A DNA stretch of 64,000 nucleotides, from positions 3,960,501 through 4,024,500 of the forward strand of contig NZ_CP095554.1 of the NCBI RefSeq assembly GCF_023078375.1, written 5' to 3'. The translations under genes were made by a program, and so were the position numbers. This stretch comes from Roseomonas gilardii subsp. gilardii (GTDB lineage Bacteria; Pseudomonadota; Alphaproteobacteria; Acetobacterales; Acetobacteraceae). Under the pieces are notes generated by a model. The model was given only the letters and a program-made list of their open reading frames with translations. It was not told where the DNA came from and did not search any database. Below are positions 9,249 through 18,399 of this stretch, one piece after another. Each line of letters begins with the position of its first letter. The stretch's first letter is position 1.

Positions 9249-10385
9249 TCAATTCGCACCCAGCGCCCGGCGCCCGGCGGCGCCAAAGGCACTGTCGGGC
9301 TGCGGCGTGTGGATGCGCGCGCAGAGCACGTCGCGCAGATGCCGCTCCAGCGGGTTGGAACGCGCCAGCGCGTGGTTGCCGCAGAGCGCCACCGCCTCCT
9401 GCACCACCGCGATCGCGTTCTCTGCCGCCACCGTCTTGATCAGCCCGGCCTCGGCCGGCTCCAGCGCCGCGTCGCGCGCGCCCGAGGCGATGAGGCGCGC
9501 ATTGGTGGACAGCAGTGCCTCGATCCGTCCCACCGCTTCCTGCATGCGCGGCAGCGTGGCCAGCGGCCGGCCGAGATTGGCCGGCACCCGCTCCCGCAGG
9601 AAACCGATCAGCCAGTCCCGCGCCGCCCGCGCCACACCCGTGTAGAGCGCCGCGACCAGCAGCGTGTTCCAGGCACCATGCTGCGCGCCCGGCCCGCCCC
9701 GTTCCTCCGGCAACCGCAGATCCACCGCGTGTTCCAGCGGCACCAGCGCATCCTCGAAGACCACGTCATGGCTGCAGGAGGCCCGCAGCCCCGCCTGGTC
9801 CCAGCTCTCCTCGATCCGCACGCCCGGCGTGTCGGAGCGGACCAGCACCGCCCCCACGCGCGGCCGCTCCTCGTCCGTCCGCAGCCAGACCAGCATCCAG
9901 CGCAGCCCCGGCGCGCCGGTGGAATAGATCTTGCGCCCGCTGATGCGCCACCCCTCCGGGGTGCGCCGCGCCAGCGTGGCCGGCAGCCCTCCGCGCGCCG
10001 GCGAGCCCAGTTCCGGCTCCACCCGCAGCGCGTTGATCAGCGCCCCGCGCTCCACCGCCTCGCGCCCGACCAGCGCCTTGATATGTTCGGGCACATGCGG
10101 ATCGGCGACCAGCCCGCGGATCTGGATCAGCTGCATCGCCAGAACCAGCGCCGTGGCCGGGCAGCCCTCGGCCACCCGCCCCACCAGCGCGCAGGCCCGC
10201 TCCAGCCCGATCTCCTCGCCGCCATCCTCGCGCCGCGCCGTCAGGCCCAGCATCCCGGCCTCGTGCAGCGCCGCGAAGTTCGCGTGCGGGAAGCTCCCGT
10301 CCCGGTCATGCGCCACCGCGCGGGAGGCGAAGCCCCGCACCAGATCGCCCAGCGGATCGGGGCGCAACAGCAAACCGTCCATCAT
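9249..10385 (-). CDS. Acyl-CoA dehydrogenase-fold flavin monooxygenase (SfnB/DszC-like)
   Basis: A 378-residue protein with the acyl-CoA dehydrogenase fold: N-terminal helical domain, central beta domain (RISGRKIYSTGAPGLRWMLV, about 150-169) and C-terminal four-helix domain. Within organosulfur operons this fold is used by flavin monooxygenases such as SfnB and DszC rather than by fatty acid enzymes, and its position between a sulfonate binding protein and an SsuD-like enzyme argues for that. The usual catalytic Glu of true dehydrogenases is not evident. The ATG overlaps the preceding gene's stop by 4 bases. It may desulfurise a sulfone or other C-S compound; that is inference. Confidence 0.78.
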   Translation of the reverse strand: MMDGLLLRPDPLGDLVRGFASRAVAHDRDGSFPHANFAALHEAGMLGLTARREDGGEEIGLERACALVGRVAEGCPATALVLAMQLIQIRGLVADPHVPEHIKALVGREAVERGALINALRVEPELGSPARGGLPATLARRTPEGWRISGRKIYSTGAPGLRWMLVWLRTDEERPRVGAVLVRSDTPGVRIEESWDQAGLRASCSHDVVFEDALVPLEHAVDLRLPEERGGPGAQHGAWNTLLVAALYTGVARAARDWLIGFLRERVPANLGRPLATLPRMQEAVGRIEALLSTNARLIASGARDAALEPAEAGLIKTVAAENAIAVVQEAVALCGNHALARSNPLERHLRDVLCARIHTPQPDSAFGAAGRRALGAN

Positions 10386-11371
10386 GCCGCCAGCTCCAGC
10401 CCATGCCCAAAGTCACGATCCCAGAGCGGTGCCACCCGCACGCCCTTTGGCAGCAGCCCCAGGGCGGCGAAATCGTCCGCCACCGCCTGGTGTGAGGCTA
10501 TGGCCGCCTCGTCCGGCGCCACCAGCCGCCGCTTCTGGCTGACATTCTCCAGCAGCGCGCGGATCGTCGCCTCCGGCACGTTCAGCAGCCTCGACTGCGC
10601 CGCGGCGAGTTCCGCCGTGTGGTTGTCCATCCACAGGAAGGCGCGCGAGATGCGCGCGAGATGGTCGGTGATCGCCGCGCGCCGCCCCGGCTCGGCCAGC
10701 GTGTCCGGGCTGGCGAAGACCAGGTAGTTCCCCGACAGGATGCCCCGCGCGTTGCGCAGTTCCCGCGCCCCGGCCTCGCGCGCCATCGGCACGGAATAGC
10801 CATAGATCGCCCAGGCATCGAGCGCGCCGTTCTGGAAAGCCGCGCGCCCATCGCTGGGGGAAAGGTTCACCGCCTGGATGTCGGCGAAGCTCAGCCCCGC
10901 CTCGGCCAGCATCCGGTTCAGGTAGTAATGCGTCGTCGTCGCCCGCACATAGCCGACGCGCTTGCCCTTGAGGTCGGCGATGCTCCGCACCGGGGAGCCC
11001 TTCGGCACCAGCACCACCTGCTCGTTCACATCGCCCCGGATCACGGCGATCACCCTGATCCGCGCGCCCGAGGCGGCGGCGAAGGCCGGCGGGATCTCGC
11101 TGCCATAGGCGAGGTCGATCGCCCCGGCATTCACCGCCTCGACCATCAGGTTGCCACTGCCGAACTCCGACCATGCCACCTGATAGGAACGGCCGCGATC
11201 CTGGCCCGACAGGTTCAGCAGGAGCTGGTCGCCCGCCTTGTACTGCGCGGCGCGCAGCGTCACGCCCGCCGGCACGGCGCCCTGCGCCCCCGCGCGCCCC
11301 GCCAGCAGCAGCGCCGGTGCCGCCAGCACCGCACCCCGCAACGCCCCGCGCCGCGTCAGCACGCTGCTCAT
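10382..11371 (-). CDS. Aliphatic sulfonate ABC transporter substrate-binding protein
   Basis: A 329-residue periplasmic binding protein with a Tat-like signal (LTRRGALRGAVLAAPALLL, cut near AGAQGA). Family marks include VAWSEFGSGNLMVEAVNAGA (about 64-83), SIADLKGKRVGYVRATTTHY (about 126-145) and DGRAAFQNGALDAWAIYGY (about 170-188). Its start overlaps the stop of the ATPase gene by 4 bases and its stop overlaps the next start by 4 bases, so it is embedded in a tightly coupled operon. It probably delivers alkanesulfonate or a related organosulfur compound to the SsuBC-type permease. Confidence 0.88.
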   Translation of the reverse strand: MSSVLTRRGALRGAVLAAPALLLAGRAGAQGAVPAGVTLRAAQYKAGDQLLLNLSGQDRGRSYQVAWSEFGSGNLMVEAVNAGAIDLAYGSEIPPAFAAASGARIRVIAVIRGDVNEQVVLVPKGSPVRSIADLKGKRVGYVRATTTHYYLNRMLAEAGLSFADIQAVNLSPSDGRAAFQNGALDAWAIYGYSVPMAREAGARELRNARGILSGNYLVFASPDTLAEPGRRAAITDHLARISRAFLWMDNHTAELAAAQSRLLNVPEATIRALLENVSQKRRLVAPDEAAIASHQAVADDFAALGLLPKGVRVAPLWDRDFGHGLELAA

Positions 11372-12111
11372 GCCGCGCGCCTCACGCTCTCCTCGACACC
11401 CAGCTCCGCCAGCAGCCGCTGCCGCAACTCGACGAAGCGCGCATCGCCATGCGCGCGCGGCCGCTCCATCGCCACGGGGATGTCCGCCGCGATCCGCCCG
11501 GCATCCAGCACCAGCACACGGTCCGACAGCAGGATCGCCTCATCCACGTCATGCGTGACGATCAGCGTGGTCGGCCCATGCGCGCGCCAGAGATCCAGCA
11601 CCAGCGCATGCATGCGGATGCGCGTCAGCGCGTCCAGCGCGGCGAAGGGCTCGTCCAGCAGCAGCAGCCGCGGCTCCCGCACCAGCGCCCGTGCCAGGGC
11701 GGAGCGCTGCGCCTCGCCGCCCGACAGCGTCAGCGGCCAGGCGTTCAGCCGGTGCGACAGGCCCACCTCGCCCAGCGCCCGCTCCGCCCGCTCCCGCGCG
11801 CTTCCCTGCCCGCTGGAACCCGGCAGGCCGATGGTCACATTCTGCCAGACCTTCTTCCAGGGCAGCAGCCGTGGCTCCTGGAACACCGCCGCCACGCTTT
11901 CCGGCAGCCGCACCTCGGCATCCTCCGGCACCGGGTCCAGCCCGGCCAGCGTCCGCAGCAGCGTCGTCTTGCCGGAGCCAGAGCGGCCCAGCAGCGCGGT
12001 GAAGGAGCCCGGCTCCAGGTCGATATCCAGCCCGTGCAGCACGGTGTTCTGGCCGAAGCGCCGGGTCAGGCCGCGCACCGAGACGGCGCGCGCGTTGTCG
12101 TGTCCGCTCAT
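11368..12111 (-). CDS. ssuB: SsuB-type ABC transporter ATPase
   Basis: A 247-residue ABC ATPase that powers uptake through the adjacent permease. Walker A is GRSGSGKTT (about 42-50), the signature is LSGGEAQRSALARAL (about 136-150), Walker B is LLLLDEPFAALD (about 155-166), and the switch His lies in VTHDVDEA. The length and the tandem with an SsuC-type permease fit the sulfonate/nitrate/taurine importer subfamily. The ATG at 12111 lies 17 bases after the permease stop. Its own stop overlaps the binding-protein start (ATGA). Confidence 0.9.
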   Translation of the reverse strand: MSGHDNARAVSVRGLTRRFGQNTVLHGLDIDLEPGSFTALLGRSGSGKTTLLRTLAGLDPVPEDAEVRLPESVAAVFQEPRLLPWKKVWQNVTIGLPGSSGQGSARERAERALGEVGLSHRLNAWPLTLSGGEAQRSALARALVREPRLLLLDEPFAALDALTRIRMHALVLDLWRAHGPTTLIVTHDVDEAILLSDRVLVLDAGRIAADIPVAMERPRAHGDARFVELRQRLLAELGVEESVRRAA

Positions 12112-12128
12112 GGTCCCCGCTCCCCCGC

Positions 12129-12988
12129 TCACGCCTTGATCAGGCTCGGCCGCCAGGCCAGCGCCCGCCGCTCGACGAAGCGCATCATCGCGTCCGCCCA
12201 CAGTCCCAGCAGCGCATAGACGACGAGGCCCACCACGATGACGTCGGTGCGCAGGAAGTCGCGCGCGTCGTTGATCAGGTAGCCGATGCCCGAGGTCGCG
12301 TTGATCTGCTCGGCGATCACCAGGCTCAGCCAGGCCGTGCCGATGGCATAGCGCAGGCCCACGATGCCCGAGGGCAGCGCTCCCGGCAGGATGACGTGCC
12401 GTACCATGCCCCGGCGGTCGAGCCCGAAGACCTTGCCCGCTTCCATCAGCTTCGGGTCCACGCCCCGGATGCCGGCGAAGAGCGTCAGATAGACGGGAAA
12501 GCTCGTCCCCAGCGCCACCAGGGCGATCTTCGGCGTTTCCCCGATGCCGAACCACAGGATGAACAGCGGCACCAGCGCCAGGAAGGGCAACGTGCGGAGC
12601 ATCTGCAAGGGCGCGTCCACGATCTCCTCGCCCAGCTTCGACAGGCCGGCGACCAGCGCGAAGCCCACGCCCGCCGTCACCCCGATGGCGAGGCCGAAGG
12701 CCACCCGGCCCAGCGAGACCAGCAGGTGGTGCGGCAACTCGCCCGAGAGCGTCAGCTCCCAGGCCGAGGCGATCACCGTGCTCGGCGCCGCCAGGGTGCG
12801 GGGGGAGATCAGCCCGGCCATCGAGGCTGCCTGCCAGAGCAGCACGATCACCAGTGGCGAGACGAAGCGCCGCGCCTTGCCCAGGTTCAGCCGCCCGGGC
12901 AGCAGCGCCCGCGCGCCGCCCGGGCCAGGCTGCGGTCGGAAAGAGAGGAGGAGCGCCGGGTGGCGCCGATCACCTGGGTGTCGGACAT
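12129..12988 (-). CDS. ssuC: SsuC-type ABC transporter permease (frame interrupted as sequenced)
   Basis: Inner-membrane permease of a sulfonate-type importer. The BPD_transp_1 region holds GELPHHLLVSLGRVAFGLAI, the cytoplasmic EAA-like loop (LMEAGKVFGLDRRGMVRHVI) and about six helices. The last in-frame start (GTG, 12851) would cut into the first helix. An ATG at 12988 with GGAG six bases upstream gives a normal N-terminus (MSDTQVIGATRRSS...) but is one base out of frame; adding one C to the run at 12908-12910 joins the two into 286 residues. I read this as a sequence error in the first gene of the operon, though a real frameshift would silence the permease. Confidence 0.82.
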
Positions 12989-13398
12989 GCTGGCTCCATT
13001 TCGGCCGCTGGCCCCCGAGGGAGAGGAAGCGCCGCGCGGTCCGCGAAAGGGGAGAGGTGGTGGAACCCGGCCAGGGGAGGGATCGCCGTTGGGGCGGGTG
13101 GCCGGGGCGGGAATGGCGCGGGCCTCAGCCCGGCAGGCCGGGGCCGGCCCGACAGGACCGGACCCGGCCGCGACAACAGGCCGGCCCCATCGGAACAGGA
13201 CCCCGGGGGCCCCCGATAGGCCCGCCGGGCACGGCCTCTTGCCTCGGTTTCCACGACATCTCGATCATGGAGCGAAGGATAGGCAGGCGGTTATTCGCGA
13301 TAAATAGTCGGGTTTATCGAAGTTCAACGCCACGGGAGGATGGCTTTCCCCCACCCGCCCGGCCCGGGGGAGTTATTCCTCCGCCCCCTCCGGGGAAG
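12989..13398. other. Control region upstream of the organosulfur operon
   Basis: This 410-base gap has no convincing gene. Most is G+C-rich and featureless. The part from about 13285 to 13330 is A+T-rich and contains an inverted repeat at 13298-13319. On the minus strand TTGAAC at about 13327-13322, followed after about 17 bases by TTTATC, could be a promoter for the operon. Near the right end is a direct repeat (13377-13421) that includes the end of the Lrp gene. Confidence 0.4.
13298..13319. promoter_or_regulatory. Inverted repeat, candidate operator of the organosulfur operon
   Basis: CGATAAA and TTTATCG form a perfect 7-base inverted repeat separated by 8 bases, in an A+T-rich island about 310 bases upstream of the ssuC ATG. 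Spacing suits a dimeric activator or repressor such as a LysR-type sulfur regulator. The neighbouring Lrp protein is another candidate binder. Confidence 0.4.
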
Positions 13399-13421
13399 TC
13401 ACTCCTCCGCCCCCTCCGGGG
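13377..13421. repeat. 19-base direct repeat at the 3' end of the Lrp gene
   Basis: TCCTCCGCCCCCTCCGGGG occurs at 13377-13395 and again at 13403-13421. The second copy encodes the last residues of the Lrp protein (PEGAEE) and the first lies beyond its stop. It looks like a small tandem duplication of the gene end. Confidence 0.7.
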
Positions 13422-13899
13422 GCTGGCCGCGGTCGCGGAACGCCGCGCGGTTGAGGGGAAAGGCGGTGGTGTGCTTGATCCGCTCCATGGCGAAGCGGGA
13501 GGTCACGTTGCGCATCGGCACCGTCCCGATCAGCCGTTTGTAGAACTGGTCGAACTCCGCCATGTCCGCCACCGCGACGTGGAGCATGTAGTCCACCTCC
13601 CCCGCCATGCGGTAGGCCCCCATGACCTCCGGCATGGCATCCACCGCCCGGGCGAAGCGGTCCAGCCATTCGGGCGTATGGTCCCCCGCCTCCACCGCCA
13701 CGAAGACGCTGAGTCCCACCCCCACCTTCTCGGGCGCCACCAGCGCCACCCGGCGGGTGATCACGCCGGCTGCCTCCAGCTTCTGCACCCGCTTCCAACA
13801 GGGCGTGGCGGAAAGCCCAACCTTGTCCGCCATCTGGGCGATGGAAAGCGTGGCATCCTGCTGCAGGATCGCGAGGAGCTTGCGGTCGATCTCGTCCAT
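13399..13899 (-). CDS. Lrp/AsnC family transcriptional regulator
   Basis: A 166-residue regulator. Residues 1-60 form the AsnC helix-turn-helix (MDEIDRKLLAILQQDATLSI, then MADKVGLSATPCWKRVQKLE); residues 65-150 form the ligand-binding RAM domain with VAGE-like AYRMAGEVDYMLHVAVADM. The ATG at 13899 has GGAG 6 bases upstream and begins at the standard family start; an in-frame start 27 codons earlier would add a low-complexity tail. The last residues are unusually acidic (PPEGAEE). Effectors are usually amino acids. The target is unknown; no amino acid operon is adjacent. Confidence 0.9.
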   Translation of the reverse strand: MDEIDRKLLAILQQDATLSIAQMADKVGLSATPCWKRVQKLEAAGVITRRVALVAPEKVGVGLSVFVAVEAGDHTPEWLDRFARAVDAMPEVMGAYRMAGEVDYMLHVAVADMAEFDQFYKRLIGTVPMRNVTSRFAMERIKHTTAFPLNRAAFRDRGQPPEGAEE

Positions 13900-14204
13900 G
13901 AACACTCCGTCCGGCCGCCATTCCGGCCCCGGGGGTGGCCTTGAGGGGGAGGGTTGCCCCGGGGCGGCTGGTCCGGCCATGCCGGCGCCTCCCGGGCCCC
14001 TAAGGGATCACGCGGCAGCCGCCGGGGGTCAAGGTCCGCTCAGCCGGCGGGAGGCACGGCCCGATCCGCCCCCCTTCCCGCAGGCCCATGTCCTGGCCGC
14101 GCTCCAGCTTCAACCCTGCCCCCGAGGTCCGGAAACTGAACCTTTACCGCCTTGCGGCGCTTAATCCGTGACCAGGACGCAACGATAGGGGCAAGGAGGC
14201 CGGT

Positions 14205-14609
14205 ATGTGCGACATACTCGTGGTGGATGACGACGAGCTGGTGCGGGCCACTCTCTCCTCGATCCTGGAGATGGAAGGCTGGTGCATCCGCGAGGCGGCG
14301 TCCCCCGACGAGGCCACGGTCGTGACGGAATCCGAGAACTGCCGCGTGCTCATCACCGACATCAATCTCGGCACCCCGCAGGACGGTTTCGACGTCGCCG
14401 CGCAGCTCCGCCGCCGCAGGCCCGGCCTGCCCGTGGTCTATGTCAGCGGCCGCCCCTGGGTCTTCGACGGACGCCAGCTCCACCAGGATGAGCGCGCCCT
14501 GGCCAAGCCCTTTCGCGCGGAGGACCTCACCCGCACCGTGCGCGAGCTGCTGCGCCTCGTGAACGTGAACCCTCCGCACGGCCAGGACGCCACCCTGTCG
14601 GCGTCGTGA
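14205..14609 (+). CDS. Single-domain response regulator (CheY-like receiver)
   Basis: A 134-residue receiver with no output domain. Acidic pocket residues are in [11 protein letters not shown] (about 4-14); the phospho-acceptor Asp is in [15 protein letters not shown] (about 47-61); the switch Ser is in VVYVSGRPW and the conserved Lys in [11 protein letters not shown] (about 103). The C-terminal tail is short and polar. No kinase is next to it, so its partner is unknown. It may act in a phosphorelay or bind a protein target. Confidence 0.85.
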   Translation: MCDILVVDDDELVRATLSSILEMEGWCIREAASPDEATVVTESENCRVLITDINLGTPQDGFDVAAQLRRRRPGLPVVYVSGRPWVFDGRQLHQDERALAKPFRAEDLTRTVRELLRLVNVNPPHGQDATLSAS

Positions 14610-14823
14610 CGGCGCCCCACTTCCGCCCATCCGGGACTATCCGCGCCACGGCGGCGACACGCCGGCTTTCCCGATGCCCACAGGCCCCTTGCATGCGGAA
14701 AAGCCGTCGCGGATGATGTCCCATGAAGCACCACAGCCACGCGAACCTCTCGCGAGATCATCATCTGAACAGGGATTTGCGGCATTGGACGGCTCGTCCG
14801 GTGCGGGGATGGAGCCAGCACCA

Positions 14824-16146
14824 ATGAACGGCGCGAACTCCTCCGTCGGCGAAACCCGGCTCGGCAGCCTCCCCGAAGTCCATCGCAGCGTCGGCATCCC
14901 CCGCGGCGGCAGCACCTTCCGCCGCTTCCTCGCCTTCGCCGGCCCGGGCTACCTCGTCGCCACCGGCTACATGGACCCGGGCAACTGGGCCACGGCGATC
15001 GCCGGCGGCTCTGCCTTCGGCTACACGCTGCTCTCCATCGCGCTGCTCTCTTCGCTGATGGCGATGCTGCTGCAGGCGATCTGCGCGCGGGTCGGCATCG
15101 CCACCGGCCGCGACCTCGCCCAGCTCTGCCGCGAACGCCTGCCCCGCCCCCTCGCCGTGCCGCTCTGGCTCCTGGCCGAACTGGCCATCTGCGCCACCGA
15201 CCTGGCGGAGCTGATCGGCACCGCCATCGCCCTGCAGCTTCTCTTCGGCATTCCGCTGCTGCTCGGTACCGTGCTCACCGCGCTCGACGCACTGCTGATC
15301 CTCTGGCTGCAGCACAAGGGCATGCGCTGGCTGGAGGCGATGGTCGCCGGCTTCCTCGCGCTGATCTGCGCCTGCTTCGCCATCCAGGTCGCGCTGTCCG
15401 ATCCGAACTGGGGCGAGCTGCTGCGCGGCTACCTGCCCTCCGCCTCGATCCTCACCAACCAGACGCAGCTCTACATCGCCATCGGCATCATCGGCGCCAC
15501 GGTGATGCCGCATAACCTCTATCTGCACACCGCCGCCGTGCAGTCGCGCGCCGTCGCGCCGGACGATGCCAGCCGCAAGGAGGCCGTGCGCTTCGCCACC
15601 TGGGACAGTTGCACGGCGCTGACCATCGCGCTGCTGGTCAATTCCGCCATCCTGATCGTCGCCGCCGCGGCCTTCCACTCCAGCGGCCATCACGAGGTCG
15701 CGGAGCTCCAGGACGCGCACAACCTCCTCGCCCCGCTGCTCGGCGCCGCCGCGCCCATCCTCTTCGCCGTGGCGCTCCTGCTCTCGGGCCTCAACTCCAC
15801 CGTCACCGCCACGCTGGCCGGGCAGGTGGTGATGGAGGGCTTCATCCATTTCCGCCTGTCCCCGGTGGTCCGCCGCCTCATCACCCGCGGCCTCGCCATC
15901 CTCCCCGCGCTGATCGTCACCTGGATCTATGGCGAAAGCGGCACGGCGCAGCTCCTGATCCTCAGCCAGGTGGTCCTGTCGCTGCAGCTTCCCTTCGCGG
16001 TGATCCCGCTGATGCTCTTCGCCTCCGACCGCAGGCTGATGGGCAACCTCGTCACGCCCCGCTGGCAGCAGTTGCTCGGCTGGGCCATCACCGCCCTGGT
16101 CGTGGTGCTGAACGTGAAGCTGATCGCGGACACGCTCACCGGCTGA
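14824..16146 (+). CDS. mntH: NRAMP-family Mn2+/divalent metal transporter
   Basis: A 440-residue proton-coupled metal importer with about eleven helices. Helix 1 carries the metal-binding DPGNWAT motif (in [15 protein letters not shown]), and helix 6 carries MPHNLYLHT, both diagnostic of NRAMP. I chose the ATG at 14824 because it gives the usual family length; in-frame starts at 14674, 14713 and 14809 would add up to 50 non-conserved residues. The 214 bases before it show no riboswitch that I recognise. It converges on the SPFH gene across a hairpin. Confidence 0.9.
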   Translation: MNGANSSVGETRLGSLPEVHRSVGIPRGGSTFRRFLAFAGPGYLVATGYMDPGNWATAIAGGSAFGYTLLSIALLSSLMAMLLQAICARVGIATGRDLAQLCRERLPRPLAVPLWLLAELAICATDLAELIGTAIALQLLFGIPLLLGTVLTALDALLILWLQHKGMRWLEAMVAGFLALICACFAIQVALSDPNWGELLRGYLPSASILTNQTQLYIAIGIIGATVMPHNLYLHTAAVQSRAVAPDDASRKEAVRFATWDSCTALTIALLVNSAILIVAAAAFHSSGHHEVAELQDAHNLLAPLLGAAAPILFAVALLLSGLNSTVTATLAGQVVMEGFIHFRLSPVVRRLITRGLAILPALIVTWIYGESGTAQLLILSQVVLSLQLPFAVIPLMLFASDRRLMGNLVTPRWQQLLGWAITALVVVLNVKLIADTLTG

Positions 16147-16163
16147 ACACAGGGGATTGAAAA

Positions 16164-16194
16164 GAGAGGGCGGGGACCTGCGCCCCGCTCTCCC
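16164..16194. terminator. Bidirectional hairpin between mntH and the SPFH gene
   Basis: GAGAGGGCGGGG pairs with CCCCGCTCTC around a 7-base loop, with a two-base bulge. It lies between two convergent genes and probably ends transcription from both sides. There is no T-tract, as is usual for terminators in this sequence. Confidence 0.5.
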
Positions 16195-16200
16195 CCGGCG

Positions 16201-17145
16201 TCAGTGGTCCAGCGTCCCCGCATTGATCACCGGCACCGGGTCCTTGTCCCCCACCAGCACCAGCAGCAGGTTCGGCACCATCGCCGCCCGCCGCTCGTTG
16301 TCGAGCGCGAGCCCCTTCCGCTCCAGCGCGGAGAGCGCGTCCTCCACCATGTCCACCGCCCCCGCGACGATCTTGCGCCGTGCTGCCAGCACCGCCTCCG
16401 CCTGCTGCCGCCGCAGCATCGCCCCGGCGATCTCGGGCGCATAGGCGAGATGCGTGATCCGCGCCTCCCCGATGCGGATTCCCGCGCGCCCGACCCGCTC
16501 CTGCAACTCCCGCACCAGCCCCTGCACCACCTCGTCGCCGCCATCCAGCAACGTGACCGGCGCCCGCGCCGCCACCGCCGCCTCGGCCTCCGTGCCACCC
16601 ACGCCGCTGACGATGGCCACCTCCGTCGCGTCATAGGCATGTGCCCCGGCGATCCGCCGCAGCGCCGTGTCGCTCTGCACCCGCACGAAACCTTCGTAGT
16701 CGTCGATCTCCAGCAGCGCCGCCGCCGAATCCGACACCCACCACACCACCGCCGCGCCGATCTCGATCGGGTTGCCCACGGCATCGTTCACCTTCAGCGC
16801 CGCGATCTCATGCGTCCGCAGCCGCCGCGATACCTTGCTGCGCGTGTAGAGCGGATTGGTGAAGCGCAGCCCCGCCATGCCATCCGTGGCGCGATAGGCG
16901 CCGAAGAGCAGCAGCACCGCACTTTCGTTCGGCGCCAGCACATAGAGGCCGCGCAGCAGGAACAGCCCCAGCACCACCAGCAGCCCGGCCGGGACCACGC
17001 GCCCCGGATGTCCCGTCGCGGCGGAGCCGAGGAACAGCAGCACTCCCGCCGCCACCAGCAGGAGGATCGCCCCCAGGGCCAGGTAGCCGCTCACCGCGAA
17101 GCCGCGCCGGTCCCTCACCGTCCCGCCACCATCCGCTTCCGCCAT
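16201..17145 (-). CDS. SPFH domain (stomatin/prohibitin-like) membrane protein
   Basis: A 314-residue protein with two N-terminal hydrophobic segments (about 17-40 and 49-70), followed by the SPFH domain (LYVLAPNESAVLLLFGAYRA, about 69-88; FTNPLYTRSKVSRRLRTHEI, about 96-115) and a helical Ala/Glu-rich C-terminal region (about 230-285), likely a coiled coil. The start ATG at 17145 follows GGGAGGATTGACG, a strong ribosome site. SPFH proteins form large membrane rings and scaffold proteases or microdomains. No NfeD or FtsH partner is adjacent, so the role is open. Confidence 0.85.
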   Translation of the reverse strand: MAEADGGGTVRDRRGFAVSGYLALGAILLLVAAGVLLFLGSAATGHPGRVVPAGLLVVLGLFLLRGLYVLAPNESAVLLLFGAYRATDGMAGLRFTNPLYTRSKVSRRLRTHEIAALKVNDAVGNPIEIGAAVVWWVSDSAAALLEIDDYEGFVRVQSDTALRRIAGAHAYDATEVAIVSGVGGTEAEAAVAARAPVTLLDGGDEVVQGLVRELQERVGRAGIRIGEARITHLAYAPEIAGAMLRRQQAEAVLAARRKIVAGAVDMVEDALSALERKGLALDNERRAAMVPNLLLVLVGDKDPVPVINAGTLDH

Positions 17146-17158
17146 CGTCAATCCTCCC

Positions 17159-17208
17159 AACCCAAGGGGCCAACCCAAGGGGCCAACCCAAGGGGCCAAC
17201 CCAAGGGA
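17159..17208. repeat. 13-base tandem repeat, about 3.8 copies
   Basis: The unit AACCCAAGGGGCC is repeated three times perfectly and once partially, starting 14 bases upstream of the SPFH ATG and so within its probable leader. Each unit contains CCCAAGGGG, which can fold on itself. Copy number may vary by slippage. Confidence 0.85.
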
Positions 17209-17329
17209 CAACGCCCCGCCCGCGATCCGTTTCCCCGCCCACGGCTTGACTCCCGCCCTGCCCCCCGGACCAATGCCGCCGCGCCGCCCCCGGTGGACGG
17301 CCCCCGAAACCCTTCCGGAGCGCCGCCGC

Positions 17330-18324
17330 ATGACCGCGCGGAAAGTCATCTTCGACACCGATCCCGGCATCGACGATGCCTGCGCCCTGGCGCTGATCGC
17401 CGCCAGCCCGGCGCTGGATCTGGTCGGCATCACCAGCGTCTTCGGCAATGCCACGGTCGAGACCACCACCCGCAACGCGCTCTATCTCCGCCGCCGCTTC
17501 CGCCTCGCCGCCCCGGTCGCCCGCGGCGCCGCCCGGCCGCTCGCCTGCCCGCCGCGCGACTTCCCCACCTTCATCCATGGCGAGAACGGCCTCGGCGACA
17601 CCCCCTTCCCGGCCTGGAGGAAACCGGCCAGGACCCCGCCGACCGGCCGCACACGCTCGATGCCGCGCATTTCATCGTGGAACAGCTCCGCGCCGCCCCC
17701 GGCCAGATCACGCTGATCGCCGTCGGCCCGCTCACCAACCTCGCCATGGCGCTGGACCTCGACCCCGGTATCGCCTCCCTCGCCGCCGAGGTGGTGGTGA
17801 TGGGCGGCGCCTTCGGCACGGCCGGCCGCCCGGGCAACGTGTCCCCGGTCGCCGAGGCCAATGTCTACAACGACCCGCATGCCGCCGACCGCGTCCTCAC
17901 CGCGCCCTGGCCGGTGCGCATGGTCGGCCTCGACGTCACCACCCTCTGCGTGATGAGCGGCGCCTACATGGCCGCGCTGCGCGATCGCGCGCCCGGCATC
18001 GGCGGCTTCCTCTACGACATCACCCGCTTCTACGAGGGGCTCTACCGCAGCCGCGACGGCATCGACGGCATCAACGCGCACGACGCCCTGGCCGTCGCCC
18101 GCGCCATCGATCCCACCCTCTTCACCGAGCGCCGCGGTCCCATCCGCGCCGTCACCGAGGGCATCGCCATCGGCCAGACCATCCAGCAGGTGGAGGGTAT
18201 CCGCTACCCCCCCGGCCCCTGGGACAACCTGCCCTCCCAGTCCATCTGCCTCACCGCCGACAATGCGCGCTTCCTGCGCCTCTACGCCGACACGCTGGCG
18301 GCCTGGGAGGCCGGGCCGGGCTGA
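17330..18324 (+). CDS. Inosine-uridine type nucleoside hydrolase (frame interrupted as sequenced)
   Basis: Hydrolyses the N-glycosidic bond of nucleosides for base salvage. The N-terminus has the Ca2+-binding family motif IFDTDPGIDDACAL (residues about 7-20); later come AVGPLTNLAMAL and VVMGGAFGTAGRPGNVSP, then EANVYNDPHAADRVL, and a conserved His-Asp pair in INAHDALAVA. The first part (to about 17610) and the rest are in different frames. Adding one C in 17601-17610 joins them as FPGLEETGQDPADRPHTLD and gives 331 residues, the family norm. A ribosome site (GGAG) precedes the ATG. Most likely intact in the organism. Confidence 0.85.
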
Positions 18325-18332
18325 GACCGGCA

Positions 18333-18356
18333 GCGGGGCCTTCCGGGCGTCCCCGC
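18333..18356 (+). terminator. Hairpin after the nucleoside hydrolase gene
   Basis: GCGGGG (18333-18338) pairs with CCCCGC (18351-18356) around a 12-base loop, 8 bases after the stop codon. A second small hairpin (GGGAG/CTCCC) follows near 18369-18383. The next gene is convergent. Confidence 0.45.
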
Positions 18357-18399
18357 TTCCGCTCCCCCCGGGAGAAAGGCTCCCGCCGAAGGGCTGATC

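Noticed and set aside
14610-14823. Possible manganese riboswitch or MntR/Mur box before mntH
   Set aside because: I could not find the conserved aptamer words or a convincing inverted repeat; only a CTCGCGAG palindrome is present, which is too short to call.
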